Positions 45,253 through 55,068 are shown, counted from the stretch's first letter. The stretch is DNA of 64,000 nucleotides from Prevotellaceae bacterium (GCA_031266015.1 JAISBU010000004.1:79521-143520), one strand, 5' to 3'. The notes: generated from the letters alone by a model not told the origin. A program made the numbers and translations.

Positions 45253-48200
45253 ATGCGTAATTTACTACACGTAGCAAGGCGCTTAGCCATAGCGCTAACC
45301 TTAACAGCTGTCTACACGCTCACCGCTGTAGCGCAAACCTCCACCATGCTGTACAGCAACGGTACTGTTTTTATCACCAAAAATGCTACCCTGTTTGTAA
45401 AGGGGGACGTGGTAAACAACAGCGCCGACAACCTCAACCTGCATAACGTCGGCAAGCTGTACCTCACGGGCGACCTGGTTAACCAGGCAGGCGTGCTGTT
45501 TCAAAGTTCGTCCAGCGGCACGGACACCATTAGCGAGCAGCGGGCAGACGGAAGCGGTATTGTAGACACCATCTCGCATAAGGTAGCCGCAGGAGCCGTT
45601 TACTTTGTGGGATGCGACACGCAGCGCATTATACAGCGCACCCCCTCCAAGGGCATACTGTTCAACGATATTTACCACCGCAGCCACCTGTCCATAGCGG
45701 GCGGTAAGCTTAACGTGGTGGGCGGCGTTCACTTCAATGGCACGCACCACATTTTTAACGGGGGCAACGATATTTGCCTGTTTGAGGTAGACAGCGTTAA
45801 CCATGACTTGTGCCGCGGCTACCTGAGCGGCGAGCGCAACAGCTCGCGCCTGTACGGCAGCGGCAAGCTGCGCGCCATTGCCAACACCGATAGCCTCTGG
45901 TGGCAGCTGGATAGCTTGGGTCTTAGCGGGCTGCCGAAGGAGGCAAAATCTATCCGTGTGGTGCGCGGCGACAGCGTTATTGCCGATGCCGCCGACGGCA
46001 GCCTTGCTCGGTACTACGACATCATCCCTACGTTCAGCATTGACAGCGTGAACAGCGTTAACCTTACCATAAAATACTTCCCCAGCCATTACGTAGGGCG
46101 AGAGAGCATAAACCAATCCGCCTTTGCGCTGTTTTCCATCAACCCCAACGACCCCAGCCCCACCCGCTACTACCAGCCCATAGCCGGCACGGTAGATTTG
46201 GCTAAGCAAACCGTTACGGGAAAAAACGTTACTATTCTCCGAGATGTTGTCCTTCCCCAAGATACCGCTACCCGCTTTACCATTGCCAGCACGGACTGCA
46301 AGAACCCGCCGCAGGTTGATTTGGGCAGCGATGTTGACGTATGCTACGATAAAACGGTTACGCTCAACGCTACACCTACCAACTACGATAACGCGGGGCG
46401 CGGACTTTACGCCTACACCTGGAGCAACGGCGCAAGGGACAGCGCGCAAACGCTGGACTCACTCACGCATAAGCCCAACCTGTCCTACACCTACATGGTC
46501 ATGGTGCAGGACAGGTTCGGTTGCCGAGGCTACGACACCATCACCGTGCGCTGCCACCCGCTACCACGCATAGAGAGGGATAGCATGGTGGTGGGGCGCC
46601 TGAACCTGATGTGCCAAAACGAGCAAATTGACCTCTACGCCAACGCGCTGGATTGTCAAGGCGTCATGATGTACACGTGGCAGCTGGAGGGTACTGCCGC
46701 CAGCTACACCATAGACAGCATTTTTGGCGAGCGGCGGCTCCAAAGAATGTTGGATTCCGGCCGGTACAACGCCCTTTTGACCTGCACCTCCAACATGGGC
46801 TGTATAAGCCGACTGCGTAAGGATAACGTTATTTACGTTGAGCAAATGCCCGATATAAAAATGGAGTTTGTACACGTCATTGAGTACAACGGTCTATACA
46901 CCTACCGCCTCAACAACCACTCTGAAACCTTCTCCATTACTACCCCGCCTACCGTACACACGCACTGGACGGTTAACGGCGGACCCATTACCACCTACAC
47001 CCCTAACCACTCTCACACCTTTACCGATTCAGGTTCCTACGACATCAAGCTGGTTACGGGCGGCCAGCGGTGCCGCGATTCCGTAACGCAGGTGCTGCAC
47101 GTAGTACCCCACGTTCCACCTACCTTTACCACGCCGCAAAGCGCGTACTGCGCGGGCGAAGTGGTGCGCTACACCAACGCCACCTCTACCACAGAGGCCA
47201 ACGTAAGGTACCGCTGGCACTTTGGCGATGGCAGCATGTCGGCGGAGCTAAACCCCGAAAAGGTGTACGTGCAGGCAGGCAGCTACACCGATACGCTGGT
47301 GGCCATCTATCACGATAGAACGGAAAAAATGGTCGCCCGCACCCTAACGGTGCACCCTCTGCCCCGCGCCGGATTTGGCGTGGACACGATACGCACCTGT
47401 GGAAGCTACTACACGCTGACGGCGCAAAATAGCGTTGCCGCCGCCTACCGGTGGAATGACGGCAGCGTCGCCCCCAGCTTCACCGCCACCCAAAACGGCA
47501 CGTACAGCGTTACGCTCACCTCCGCGCAGGGCTGCACCTCCACCGAGAGCATTTTTGTAGCGCTCAACCAGCCAACGCTCGACGAGCCAATGAGCATGGG
47601 CTTGGGCAGCGACCGCACCGTTTGCGGCAGCGCGCTGCTGGACGCGCAAAATCCCGGTAGCAGCTACCTATGGAGCAACGGCAGCACCAACAGAACGCTT
47701 GAAGCCACGCAGAGCGGCACCTACGGCGTGCGCGTAACCCACAGCAACGGCTGCACCGACAGCGCAGGCGTTACCCTGATCATCAACCCCAAGCCCGATG
47801 CCGCGCTGGGCAGCCGCAGCGTTTTGCTCTGCGAGGGCAGCAGCGTAGCGCTGGCGCCCGTCTTTGCAGCAGGTAACACCTACTTGTGGAGCAACGGCAG
47901 CACAACTTCCGTCCTTGAGGTAGCGCAGGCCGGGGCGTACAGCGTAAGCGTGAGCAACGGTCTATGTACCAGCGCCGACACCGTGCAGGTGTTCGCGCTG
48001 CCCGTTACACGCGTGGAGCTAGGACCGGATAGATTCCTCTGTAACGCCGAGCCGACCCTGTTTACGCTGCCCGCCTACCTGAACGCCAGCAGCGTAGCGT
48101 GGTACAAGGATGGCGGCGAGGCCAGCGCGCAGTTCAGCTACCTCACCAGCGAGGCGGGCCTGTACAGCGTACGGGTGGTTTACCCTAACGGCTGCACGGC

Positions 48201-48816
48201 GACCGACACCGTTAAGGTGGAGTACTCCGCCGCAGGCGTGTACGTGGACTTCCTGGTGGCCAGCGTGGCGGAGGTAGGCGACAGCCTGCACCTGATCGAC
48301 CTCTCCTACCCCGAGGTTACCCACCGCACGTGGACGTTCAGCGATGGGTTCAGCAGCGCCGAAAAGTACCTCTACCACGCCTTCTACACCCCTGGCGACA
48401 AGGTAGTAACGCTCACGGCGGGTAACGAGCAGTGTGTTTCGCAGCGCAGCAAGCGCGTGAGCGTGGTGGACAGAATTATAGTGGAAGAGGACGACAGCGA
48501 CAGCACGCAGCTGCCCCCCGAAAACCTGCCAACACCCGAACAAAAAACGGTGAAGTACGTGGAGATAGAGGAGGTAAAGGCCTACCCCAACCCCACCGGC
48601 GGCGACTTCTACGTGGCGGTAACGCTCAGCTCCACCACCGACCTGATTATTGAGGTGTACGGCGTAAGCGGCGCATTGGTGCGGCAGCGAGCTTTGCGCC
48701 GCGTAAAGGAGCACACCGAGCCGCTTAACCTTGGCGGGAAGCCTGGCCTGTACATGGTGCAGGTAAAGGCCGGCAGCGAACGAAAAATTGTTAAAGTTCT
48801 GATAAATAACGAGTAA
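45253..48816 (+). CDS. Giant secreted PKD/Ig-like protein with T9SS type A sorting domain
   Basis: 1187 residues from ATG 45253 (signal peptide RNLLHVARRLAIALTLTAVY ... AVAQ); a TTG start at 45241 is possible but less likely. N-terminal beta-repeat region (NLHNVGKLYLTGDLVNQAG), PKD-type domains (YRWHFGDGSMSAELNPEKVY; HRTWTFSDGFSSAEKYLYHA), and three similar Ig-like repeats with SYLWSNGSTNRTLEATQSGT-type motifs. C-terminal type A sorting signal VKAYPNPTGGDFYVAV ... KIVKVLINNE. Probably a surface or secreted adhesin or filament. Its stop and the next collar ATG are one base apart. Confidence 0.8.
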   Translation: MRNLLHVARRLAIALTLTAVYTLTAVAQTSTMLYSNGTVFITKNATLFVKGDVVNNSADNLNLHNVGKLYLTGDLVNQAGVLFQSSSSGTDTISEQRADGSGIVDTISHKVAAGAVYFVGCDTQRIIQRTPSKGILFNDIYHRSHLSIAGGKLNVVGGVHFNGTHHIFNGGNDICLFEVDSVNHDLCRGYLSGERNSSRLYGSGKLRAIANTDSLWWQLDSLGLSGLPKEAKSIRVVRGDSVIADAADGSLARYYDIIPTFSIDSVNSVNLTIKYFPSHYVGRESINQSAFALFSINPNDPSPTRYYQPIAGTVDLAKQTVTGKNVTILRDVVLPQDTATRFTIASTDCKNPPQVDLGSDVDVCYDKTVTLNATPTNYDNAGRGLYAYTWSNGARDSAQTLDSLTHKPNLSYTYMVMVQDRFGCRGYDTITVRCHPLPRIERDSMVVGRLNLMCQNEQIDLYANALDCQGVMMYTWQLEGTAASYTIDSIFGERRLQRMLDSGRYNALLTCTSNMGCISRLRKDNVIYVEQMPDIKMEFVHVIEYNGLYTYRLNNHSETFSITTPPTVHTHWTVNGGPITTYTPNHSHTFTDSGSYDIKLVTGGQRCRDSVTQVLHVVPHVPPTFTTPQSAYCAGEVVRYTNATSTTEANVRYRWHFGDGSMSAELNPEKVYVQAGSYTDTLVAIYHDRTEKMVARTLTVHPLPRAGFGVDTIRTCGSYYTLTAQNSVAAAYRWNDGSVAPSFTATQNGTYSVTLTSAQGCTSTESIFVALNQPTLDEPMSMGLGSDRTVCGSALLDAQNPGSSYLWSNGSTNRTLEATQSGTYGVRVTHSNGCTDSAGVTLIINPKPDAALGSRSVLLCEGSSVALAPVFAAGNTYLWSNGSTTSVLEVAQAGAYSVSVSNGLCTSADTVQVFALPVTRVELGPDRFLCNAEPTLFTLPAYLNASSVAWYKDGGEASAQFSYLTSEAGLYSVRVVYPNGCTATDTVKVEYSAAGVYVDFLVASVAEVGDSLHLIDLSYPEVTHRTWTFSDGFSSAEKYLYHAFYTPGDKVVTLTAGNEQCVSQRSKRVSVVDRIIVEEDDSDSTQLPPENLPTPEQKTVKYVEIEEVKAYPNPTGGDFYVAVTLSSTTDLIIEVYGVSGALVRQRALRRVKEHTEPLNLGGKPGLYMVQVKAGSERKIVKVLINNE

Positions 48817-48817
48817 A

Positions 48818-49966
48818 ATGAAAAAAACAATAACGCTGCTGGTGGCAGCGCTCTTAGCGAGCGACTTTGTACATGAAGCAGCAGCCCAAGTGGGCATAAA
48901 CACCACCAGCCCCGACAGCACCGCCCTGCTAGACATACGGTACAGCGGGCAAGGCAGCAGCGTGGGCGTGCTGCTGCCCCACCTGAACGCCAATGAGCGG
49001 CAGCAGGTAAAATTCTGCGTGAGCGACGGCATGCTGGTGTTTGACCGCGATGAAAAGCAGCTGTACTACTACGACGGCAAAAAGGGAGAGTGGGTTACGG
49101 CAACTCCACTCGGCGCCATTCGGCACGAGAACGGCTTTGGGGACATCCGCCCGCAGGACACTGCCGTGAACAACCTGAACATGGGGCTTGGGCTACTGGC
49201 CGGCGAAACGGCAAAAGCCAAGTTGGATGTGAACGGAAATGTGAAGGTGCGGGGCAACATAAAAGTAGAGGGAAGCGATACCGTACAGCAAAACCTGCTG
49301 GTAAAAGGTACTGCCACGCTTCAGCAAAGTTTGCAGGTTAGCGGCAACACAACGCTGCAAAATCCTACCACCATAAACAGCACGCTAACTGTAACCGACA
49401 ACATTGATGCAGGAAGCAACACGATAGCAGCAGGTACTGTAAATGCTACTACTATTAATGCTACCAATGGAAATGGGGTTATTCCCATTGGGGGCATCAT
49501 TATGTGGAGCGGAACCACTGTTCCGTCGGGTTGGGCGCTGTGCAACGGAGAGACGAGTAACGGATATAAAACCCCCGATTTGCGAGGGCGCTTTATTGTA
49601 GGGTACGGCGCTAACGGAACAGGTTTACCTAATAATGTTTGGGATGGATATACAAATCCGGGAGCCCTTAGCCAAAAAGGGACAAGCGTGGGGCAAACCG
49701 GCGGAGAAATGAGGCATACGCTTAGCGTATCGGAAATGCCAGCGCATAATCATACGGCATTATATACTCAGGGTGTCCGTCATGGCGATGGTGGAGATAA
49801 GTATGCACCCATTTCCGGATTTATAAAAGGTAGTGTTACGACTATAAGGAAATTAAATGGCGATACCCAAGGCGATGGTGGAGAAACTAATGACAAAGGA
49901 GGAAGTGCAGCTCACGAAAACCGCCCGCCCTACTACGTGCTGGCGTTTATCATGAGGGTGAAGTAG
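48818..49966 (+). CDS. Secreted tail-collar protein, copy 2
   Basis: 382 residues, intact. Signal peptide ends EAAAQVGINTTSPD. Stalk repeats (NLLVKGTATLQQSLQVSGNT) followed by a tail-collar domain (GGIIMWSGTTVPSGWALCNG, LRGRFIVGYGANGTG, MRHTLSVSEMPAHNHTA) and the fixed end HENRPPYYVLAFIMRVK. The first ~160 residues are nearly identical in DNA to copy 3; the segment between the H-x-H motif and HENRPPYY differs completely between copies. Such collar tips often bind surfaces or receptors. It follows the PKD gene by one base and precedes an effector-like gene. Confidence 0.85.
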   Translation: MKKTITLLVAALLASDFVHEAAAQVGINTTSPDSTALLDIRYSGQGSSVGVLLPHLNANERQQVKFCVSDGMLVFDRDEKQLYYYDGKKGEWVTATPLGAIRHENGFGDIRPQDTAVNNLNMGLGLLAGETAKAKLDVNGNVKVRGNIKVEGSDTVQQNLLVKGTATLQQSLQVSGNTTLQNPTTINSTLTVTDNIDAGSNTIAAGTVNATTINATNGNGVIPIGGIIMWSGTTVPSGWALCNGETSNGYKTPDLRGRFIVGYGANGTGLPNNVWDGYTNPGALSQKGTSVGQTGGEMRHTLSVSEMPAHNHTALYTQGVRHGDGGDKYAPISGFIKGSVTTIRKLNGDTQGDGGETNDKGGSAAHENRPPYYVLAFIMRVK

Positions 49967-50032
49967 GTGGCAGCTTTCGCGGCACACGTAGCAAGAAAAA
50001 ATGAGCGCAAAAAATGGTTAACATACTCGTAA

Positions 50033-51112
50033 ATGCTTCTAACGGTGAAAAAAATAGTAAAGGTAGCGCTGCTGGCTGGTAGCCTGCTTACGGGGGTGCA
50101 AACCCTGCCAGCAGCAGGACAAGGGAAAGTGAATAAGAAAGCCAACGCCACGCTGGACAGCATTAACGCCGTTTGGCTAACCAACGTTCCGATGAAAAAA
50201 AATGAACTTGGGAAGCTATACGAAGAGCAACAAAGTTTTACGAATACTACCGGCTGTGCAGTAAAAATTACCAGCATTACCACCCCTGAACCTACCGGTT
50301 TTACGCAAACGATAGTAGAATTGTGGCAAAGCTTCTGGAGTTTATTTGACGAGCCAGATAACGTGGTAGGCATTGAGCTATCTTGGCTACGCACAGCAGA
50401 GGGGTGGTCGATAGATAAAATAGAGGTGAAGCCTACCCTTGTTACAGGAATATTCCCCAGCGAAGCAATTGATGCATTCCGTGATGCCATAGAAAAACAT
50501 CGTGAGGAAAAACCGCTAACGCTCAAAAGAGAAGTTACGGTACACAAAAAGATTGCTGAAGAGCTGAAAAAATTGAAGGAAAAACTTAGCATAGGCATAA
50601 ACATAGAAATAACCCGACTGTCGAATAATGCAAGTAGAACTGTAGGTACTATAAACGTGGACAACGGAGCGATAACCGGTTACACGCTGGAGCTGCCAAA
50701 GGGTACAAGCGCAGAGGCGCAAAGTACGTGTACAAATGAAAAGAAAGATAATAATGAGTGTAAACGAATTTTAGCGGGAACATATGAATTTGAAATAAAT
50801 ACAAATCCAAACAGTGATAAAATTAATAAATCGTTGAGCCTGTCTAACCCTCCTGGACGTTCAGCTATTTTAATTCATAGTGGTGTAAATGCAAGAATTT
50901 GGTCAATGGGCTGTATTTTGGCCGTAAGAAACAACCCTACAGGTGATGCAGATAATGCAATAGCTGCTCAGCGTGCAAATCAGCAGATTGCGGATAGTGA
51001 AAGTTTTTGCATAGAGATTGTAAACTATGTAAAGCAGAAAAAAGCAGAAATTCAGACAAAGTATAAGGTTACAAAAGTAAAGATGACGGTGCGAATTAGT
51101 GATAATGATTAA
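50033..51112 (+). CDS. Secreted effector-like protein with DUF5675-like C-terminus
   Basis: 359 residues, signal peptide (KIVKVALLAGSLLTGVQTLP). The N-terminal ~185 residues form a domain shared with the genes at 52300 and 56406: LDSINAVWL, GIELSWLR, IDKIEVKPTLVTGIFPSEAI, TVHKKIAEELKKLKEK. The AT-richer C-terminus (AGTYEFEINTNPNSDK, PPGRSAILIHSGVNARIW, MGCILA) resembles DUF5675 proteins, found in phage and effector contexts with no known reaction. A 231-residue secreted protein follows within 26 bases. Together with its paralogs this looks like a constant-N/variable-C effector. Confidence 0.6.
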   Translation: MLLTVKKIVKVALLAGSLLTGVQTLPAAGQGKVNKKANATLDSINAVWLTNVPMKKNELGKLYEEQQSFTNTTGCAVKITSITTPEPTGFTQTIVELWQSFWSLFDEPDNVVGIELSWLRTAEGWSIDKIEVKPTLVTGIFPSEAIDAFRDAIEKHREEKPLTLKREVTVHKKIAEELKKLKEKLSIGINIEITRLSNNASRTVGTINVDNGAITGYTLELPKGTSAEAQSTCTNEKKDNNECKRILAGTYEFEINTNPNSDKINKSLSLSNPPGRSAILIHSGVNARIWSMGCILAVRNNPTGDADNAIAAQRANQQIADSESFCIEIVNYVKQKKAEIQTKYKVTKVKMTVRISDND

Positions 51113-51137
51113 CAATTAAATAAATTAGTGAAATATT

Positions 51138-51833
51138 ATGAAAAACATTTTAGTAGTACTTAGTTTTTTGATGTGTTTTAACGTAGCCCGCTCTTCTACT
51201 CCAACTACGAATACGGTAGATATGGGCATTGTTGAGTATTTAAAAAAGGCACAATTTAACATGCTACTTGTTGATTTGTCGTTTTGTGTAGAGGAAGTAA
51301 AGTTTATACTCACTACAGATTCTACTTATATTCCAATTTGGAAAGAAAGGATAGAACGAGGATTCAACAACCAAAGCAATTTTTTGAGAAAATTAGAGTA
51401 TGCTCTTTTTCAAAAGCAAGCAGAATCATATTTTGTTGCTACATCGTTACTTTATAATACGCTTGATGTATCAAAAGTACAAATGACCGACCAACAATAT
51501 ATTCAAGATTTTCTTAACCTCATAGAATATCCTGATGAGGTTGACCATGCATGTGTGGTACTTTTACTGTGTGTTGAAAAGTGTGAGATTTTTAATGTAA
51601 TTGCAGAAGACAAAGCGGCAAACAGACAATTTAAAAAGTGGTTTGACTATGGATTTGAAGAGTTTAGATATTACCCTGGTTTATCTAATAGTGCAACAAT
51701 AAAAATCAACAACCGCATTATTAAACATTTAAAAGATAGGCAAACCTGCCAAAACAAAGTAGTAAAAGAAGCCTTTGCTATGATGGAGAAGGTACAAAAA
51801 CAATACTCGGCGGAATTGAAAAAAAAGAAGTAG
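51138..51833 (+). CDS. Secreted hypothetical protein following the DUF5675-like gene (immunity candidate)
   Basis: 231 residues, signal peptide (NILVVLSFLMCFNVARSSTP), mostly helical, AT-rich, with several cysteines (FCVEEVKF, CVVLLLCVEKCEIF). No recognised domain. It starts 26 bases after the effector-like gene, the position an immunity protein would hold. A signal peptide would place it in the periplasm, where a wall-active effector would act. This role is inferred from position alone. The next 100 bases lead into a truncated giant-gene tail. Confidence 0.45.
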   Translation: MKNILVVLSFLMCFNVARSSTPTTNTVDMGIVEYLKKAQFNMLLVDLSFCVEEVKFILTTDSTYIPIWKERIERGFNNQSNFLRKLEYALFQKQAESYFVATSLLYNTLDVSKVQMTDQQYIQDFLNLIEYPDEVDHACVVLLLCVEKCEIFNVIAEDKAANRQFKKWFDYGFEEFRYYPGLSNSATIKINNRIIKHLKDRQTCQNKVVKEAFAMMEKVQKQYSAELKKKK

Positions 51834-51933
51834 CGTGCCATTATAGATAGTGTACTACTTGGCAGATTTTAATCCGTACCAACTTCAGCTATTTATGAGC
51901 TAGTTTTTTCACACGTTCTTTGACATATCTGTT

Positions 51934-52257
51934 TTGCCACTTTGGATTGGCGGCGGCTGCGCCAAGGTAAAGCCGTGGACGCGCTTTACGTTTTACAGCG
52001 GCTTCACCACCCTGGTGTACTGGGATCCGTTCAGGATTGCCGAGGCCAGCATCTGGCTGGACATGTACGCAGGCGTGGGCGTCAAGTACGACTTCTGCCT
52101 CAAGAGCGGCAACCTGACCATTGCCGAGGTAGGCCTGGGCGGCCAGCTCAAGTACGTGTCCGACCCCAGGAGCGTAATCTCCGGAACAATGTACGGTAAG
52201 GTAAGGGTGCTGGGCGTAGGTTTTGACGTGGACTTCAGCGCAAAAGTGGAGCTGTAA
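51934..52257 (+). pseudogene. C-terminal fragment of a giant secreted protein
   Basis: GC-rich in-frame sequence without a start codon: CAKVKPWTRFTFYSGFTTLV ... YAGVGVKYDFCLKSGNLTIA ... VGFDVDFSAKVEL, then a stop. The last eleven codons recur in the chimera at 56264-56356 (FGVDFSAKVEL). Codon use is like that of the giant gene at 60169, so I infer it is a displaced 3' end of a TANFOR-like gene; the true 3' end of that gene lies beyond the window. Confidence 0.5.
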
Positions 52258-52299
52258 AAAAAATAGAATATGCACCTACTTTTATGTTCATTTTATGCT

Positions 52300-53658
52300 A
52301 TGAAAAGGTTATTACTCAATACTACCCTTTGCGGAGTACTGCTCTGCATGACAGCGGGCAACGCCACCGCACAAAAAAGGAGATCCGTTGACTCCGTAAA
52401 CACGGTGTGGTTAGCTGCGAGCTTTGTCGAGCAAAAGGAGCTGAAGCAGGCCATAGCAGACTTTAGGGGCGCAACAAAGGTTGAGCTGATTGTTGCCTGC
52501 CAAACCAACGAGGAGCAGGTAAGCATCACAGAAAAAATAGCCGCCCTGTTTAAGGAGCTTACTAGTAAAAAAGCGGGAGCGAGCAACAGCATGTCCATTA
52601 CGCTAAGCTGGAAGAAGGCCACGGTAGGCGGCTACTACATTGACAGCATTAGCGTAAAGCCTAACCTTATCAACGGGTTGTTCCCCGACTCTGCCATCAA
52701 GGTATTTTGTAGCACAGTGGAGAAGATACGCGAAGACAGCAAGGTGGTAGCGCACAAGCAGGAGGTTACGGCGCACAAAAAGATTGCAGCGGAGCTGCAA
52801 ACGTTGAAAAAGCAGGTAAAGGGGGTAACGGTAACGATAGACTCGTTAAAGAAGGTTTTCCCCAACGTTTCAGCTGAAGTGGTTGAAGCCTTAAACAAGC
52901 ACAGCGCCGAGTTTGGGATAACCACCCCCGACAGAATGGCACATTTTCTTGGGCAAATAGGGGCAGAAACTGATGGATTGAAAGAGCTAAAGGAAAAGTG
53001 TAGCTACACAGCAAAAAATGTTTTTGATGTATTTTTAAGCCCCCTTTTAATTAATAGTCCCCAATCTACAACAACTAAAATATTTAAGTACTGTGATTTG
53101 ATAGAAAGTATTACTTGTAATTCTTTAAATAGTTGTCCTGGAAGTAAAGGATACATGGGGGATTGCGACTCTACCGTTTCCGTAAAATTGAAAAATGGTA
53201 GCTGTGCATGGGCATTTGAAAATTTTGATTCTTCATACAATATCAAAAGCAGCTATATTGGTAGCTGTGAGCTATTCGATTATGTATATGGTTGTCGCAT
53301 GGGCAACGGAGCCAAATCCACCAAAGATGGCTCTACTTACTTGGGCAAAGGTTTCATTCATCTGACAGGCAAAAACCAATATAAGGTCATTAGCGACAAG
53401 TGGAATAAGCTTTACCCCAACGACAAAAAGGAATTTCATGGTGCGGACATCAACTTGCTTGAGACAAATGTGGATGTGGCTATGAAAGCTTCAATGATAT
53501 ATTGGGAGATGAATGGACTTAATACCAAAGCAGACGAGGGTGTGTCATCTAATAGCATTACAAGTGTAGGTGCAGCCATCAATGGTGCAGACCCGCCCAA
53601 TGGACAAAAGTTGCGAGAAAAATACACTGCTGATATCTACAAACAAATAAACAAATAA
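52300..53658 (+). CDS. Secreted effector-like protein with GH19 chitinase/endolysin C-terminus
   Basis: 452 residues from ATG 52300, which puts KRLLLNTTLCGVLLCMTAGN as the signal peptide (an ATG 30 bases upstream would add a poor leader). N-terminal domain shared with 50033: VDSVNTVWL, SMSITLSWKK, YYIDSISVKPNLINGLFP, TAHKKIAAELQTLKKQ. C-terminal glycoside hydrolase family 19 fold: HFLGQIGAETDGLKELKEKC with the catalytic Glu, and STYLGKGFIHLTGKNQY. GH19 enzymes cut chitin or peptidoglycan. The start of the GH19 module (VEALNKHSAEFGITTPDRMA) recurs in the orphan at 54357. DNA turns AT-rich past ~53000. Confidence 0.72.
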   Translation: MKRLLLNTTLCGVLLCMTAGNATAQKRRSVDSVNTVWLAASFVEQKELKQAIADFRGATKVELIVACQTNEEQVSITEKIAALFKELTSKKAGASNSMSITLSWKKATVGGYYIDSISVKPNLINGLFPDSAIKVFCSTVEKIREDSKVVAHKQEVTAHKKIAAELQTLKKQVKGVTVTIDSLKKVFPNVSAEVVEALNKHSAEFGITTPDRMAHFLGQIGAETDGLKELKEKCSYTAKNVFDVFLSPLLINSPQSTTTKIFKYCDLIESITCNSLNSCPGSKGYMGDCDSTVSVKLKNGSCAWAFENFDSSYNIKSSYIGSCELFDYVYGCRMGNGAKSTKDGSTYLGKGFIHLTGKNQYKVISDKWNKLYPNDKKEFHGADINLLETNVDVAMKASMIYWEMNGLNTKADEGVSSNSITSVGAAINGADPPNGQKLREKYTADIYKQINK

Positions 53659-53663
53659 ATGTT

Positions 53664-54356
53664 ATGAAAAAAACAATTACCATATTAGGATTAGTTCTTG
53701 GAGTAGCATGGAATACTCTTTTTGCTCAAACCAAGCAAGAACAGTTTCAGGGTATCTGGAGGAATGTTCCACACATTGAGACGCAAGAGCAGTTATTTAA
53801 AATTATCAATGGAATAAATGGATTGGCTATCTCACATTTGAATGAAGATAATCTTGATTTTTATTTAAATGAAAATATTGAAGGATTTGTAGATACAAAC
53901 TCTTTTGATGTTATTACTTTAGACTCTCTTCACACAAATGGTAAATACTATCTTTTTATTTCTAAAAAAAATGTAAAAAATGGGCGGATAAATAGAATCG
54001 AATGTGTTATAGGAAGCGATTTATATTTTGAAGATGATAATTTAATAATAGAAGGTGGTAGGCTGTCCGAATATACTCATCTTGAGCGTCTACCTTCATT
54101 AACCTTACGCTTGCTTTACAAGCGCGGTAAAAAAGATAACCGTAACTACCTGAAAGAGTATTTGAATATTGATGTTACGGAGGTCGTATCATCTAAAAGC
54201 CCTATCTACGCCGAACCCGATAAGCCCACCAAAATGTACCTCATCAAAGGCGATATAGTTACGGTGCTGGAGGAAAAGGACGGTTGGTTGAGGATTGAGT
54301 ACGAGGGCAAGAAAATGATAACCGGCTGGATAAAAAAGGAAGATATAAGAGAGTAG
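53664..54356 (+). CDS. Secreted protein with C-terminal SH3 domain, copy 1 (immunity candidate)
   Basis: 230 residues. Signal peptide KKTITILGLVLGVAWNTLFA(Q). An AT-rich, unrecognised N-terminal ~170 residues, then a bacterial SH3 (SH3b-like) domain in the last ~50: YAEPDKPTKMYLIKGDIVTV and WLRIEYEGKKMITGWIKKED. The SH3 DNA is nearly identical to that ending the gene at 58014-59405, whereas the N-terminal parts are unrelated. Starts 5 bases after the GH19 effector-like gene. Either an immunity protein or a second wall-binding component. Confidence 0.6.
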   Translation: MKKTITILGLVLGVAWNTLFAQTKQEQFQGIWRNVPHIETQEQLFKIINGINGLAISHLNEDNLDFYLNENIEGFVDTNSFDVITLDSLHTNGKYYLFISKKNVKNGRINRIECVIGSDLYFEDDNLIIEGGRLSEYTHLERLPSLTLRLLYKRGKKDNRNYLKEYLNIDVTEVVSSKSPIYAEPDKPTKMYLIKGDIVTVLEEKDGWLRIEYEGKKMITGWIKKEDIRE

Positions 54357-55060
54357 TCGATGCCTTAAACAAGCACAGTGCCGAGTTTGGAATAACCACC
54401 CCCGACAGAATGGCCAACTTTTTGGCGCAGACCGGCTATGAAAGCAACGGATTTTCTGCAAAAAGCGGCGAAAACGGATGCTACACAAGTAGCAACATTG
54501 AGGGGTGGAATATTTGGTTTCGTAAAACATGGTATGAGTCACCTTTTGGTAATAGCTACGATGCCTCGCTAAATCCTGCTCAAAAAGGGAAGAAAAAATT
54601 GAAATGGACTGCCATAACCTGCGATTCAACCGACAAGAACTGCGTGGCAGTGCCATTGGAATTTATTTGTGGCGAGAGCGCTCTAAAAGGCGATGTGCTG
54701 ACTCAAAAACTGTTCAGCTATGTGTACCAGTGCGAGGGTGGTAACGGCAACAGCGCCAGCGGGGACGGCTATAAGTATCGTGGGCATGGCGCCATTCAGC
54801 TAACGTGGAGGAAAACCTACGAAGCATTTGATAAGTGGCTCAAGGCAAACCACAAAGACAAGTACAAGAATGTGGTAGCAAATCCTAATTTGCTGGACGA
54901 CGACAAAGAACTGTATGTGTTATCAGCTATGTGGTTTTGGGATACAAATGATTTGAATGATTTGGCTGATAATGGAAGATCTGATGATATTACAAAAAAA
55001 ATAAATAAAGGAAAAGAAGGTACAAAAGAAAGATTAGAATACACAAATCTGCTAAAATAA
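54357..55060 (+). pseudogene. Orphan GH19 module (C-terminal cassette without signal peptide)
   Basis: Begins right at the TAG of the SH3 gene. From 54356 its DNA matches 52882-52942 (LNKHSAEFGITTPDRMA in both), then continues MANFLAQTGYESNGFS, with the catalytic Glu in YESNGF, and YRGHGAIQLTWRKTYEAF. An internal ATG at 54410 would give 216 residues with no export signal. It is intact as an enzyme domain but cut from its N-terminal half, like an orphan C-terminal module in polymorphic toxin arrays. Confidence 0.7.
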
Positions 55061-55068
55061 CGAGTAAA

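Noticed and set aside
45301..46449. Long minus-strand open frame (382 codons)
   Set aside because: Antisense shadow of the giant PKD gene; its composition (Ala/Val/Gly/Arg-rich with no structure) follows from the codon bias of the real gene. Similar shadows at 48019-49032, 55320-55964, 60424-61419, 62281-63159 and 62883-63671 are rejected for the same reason.
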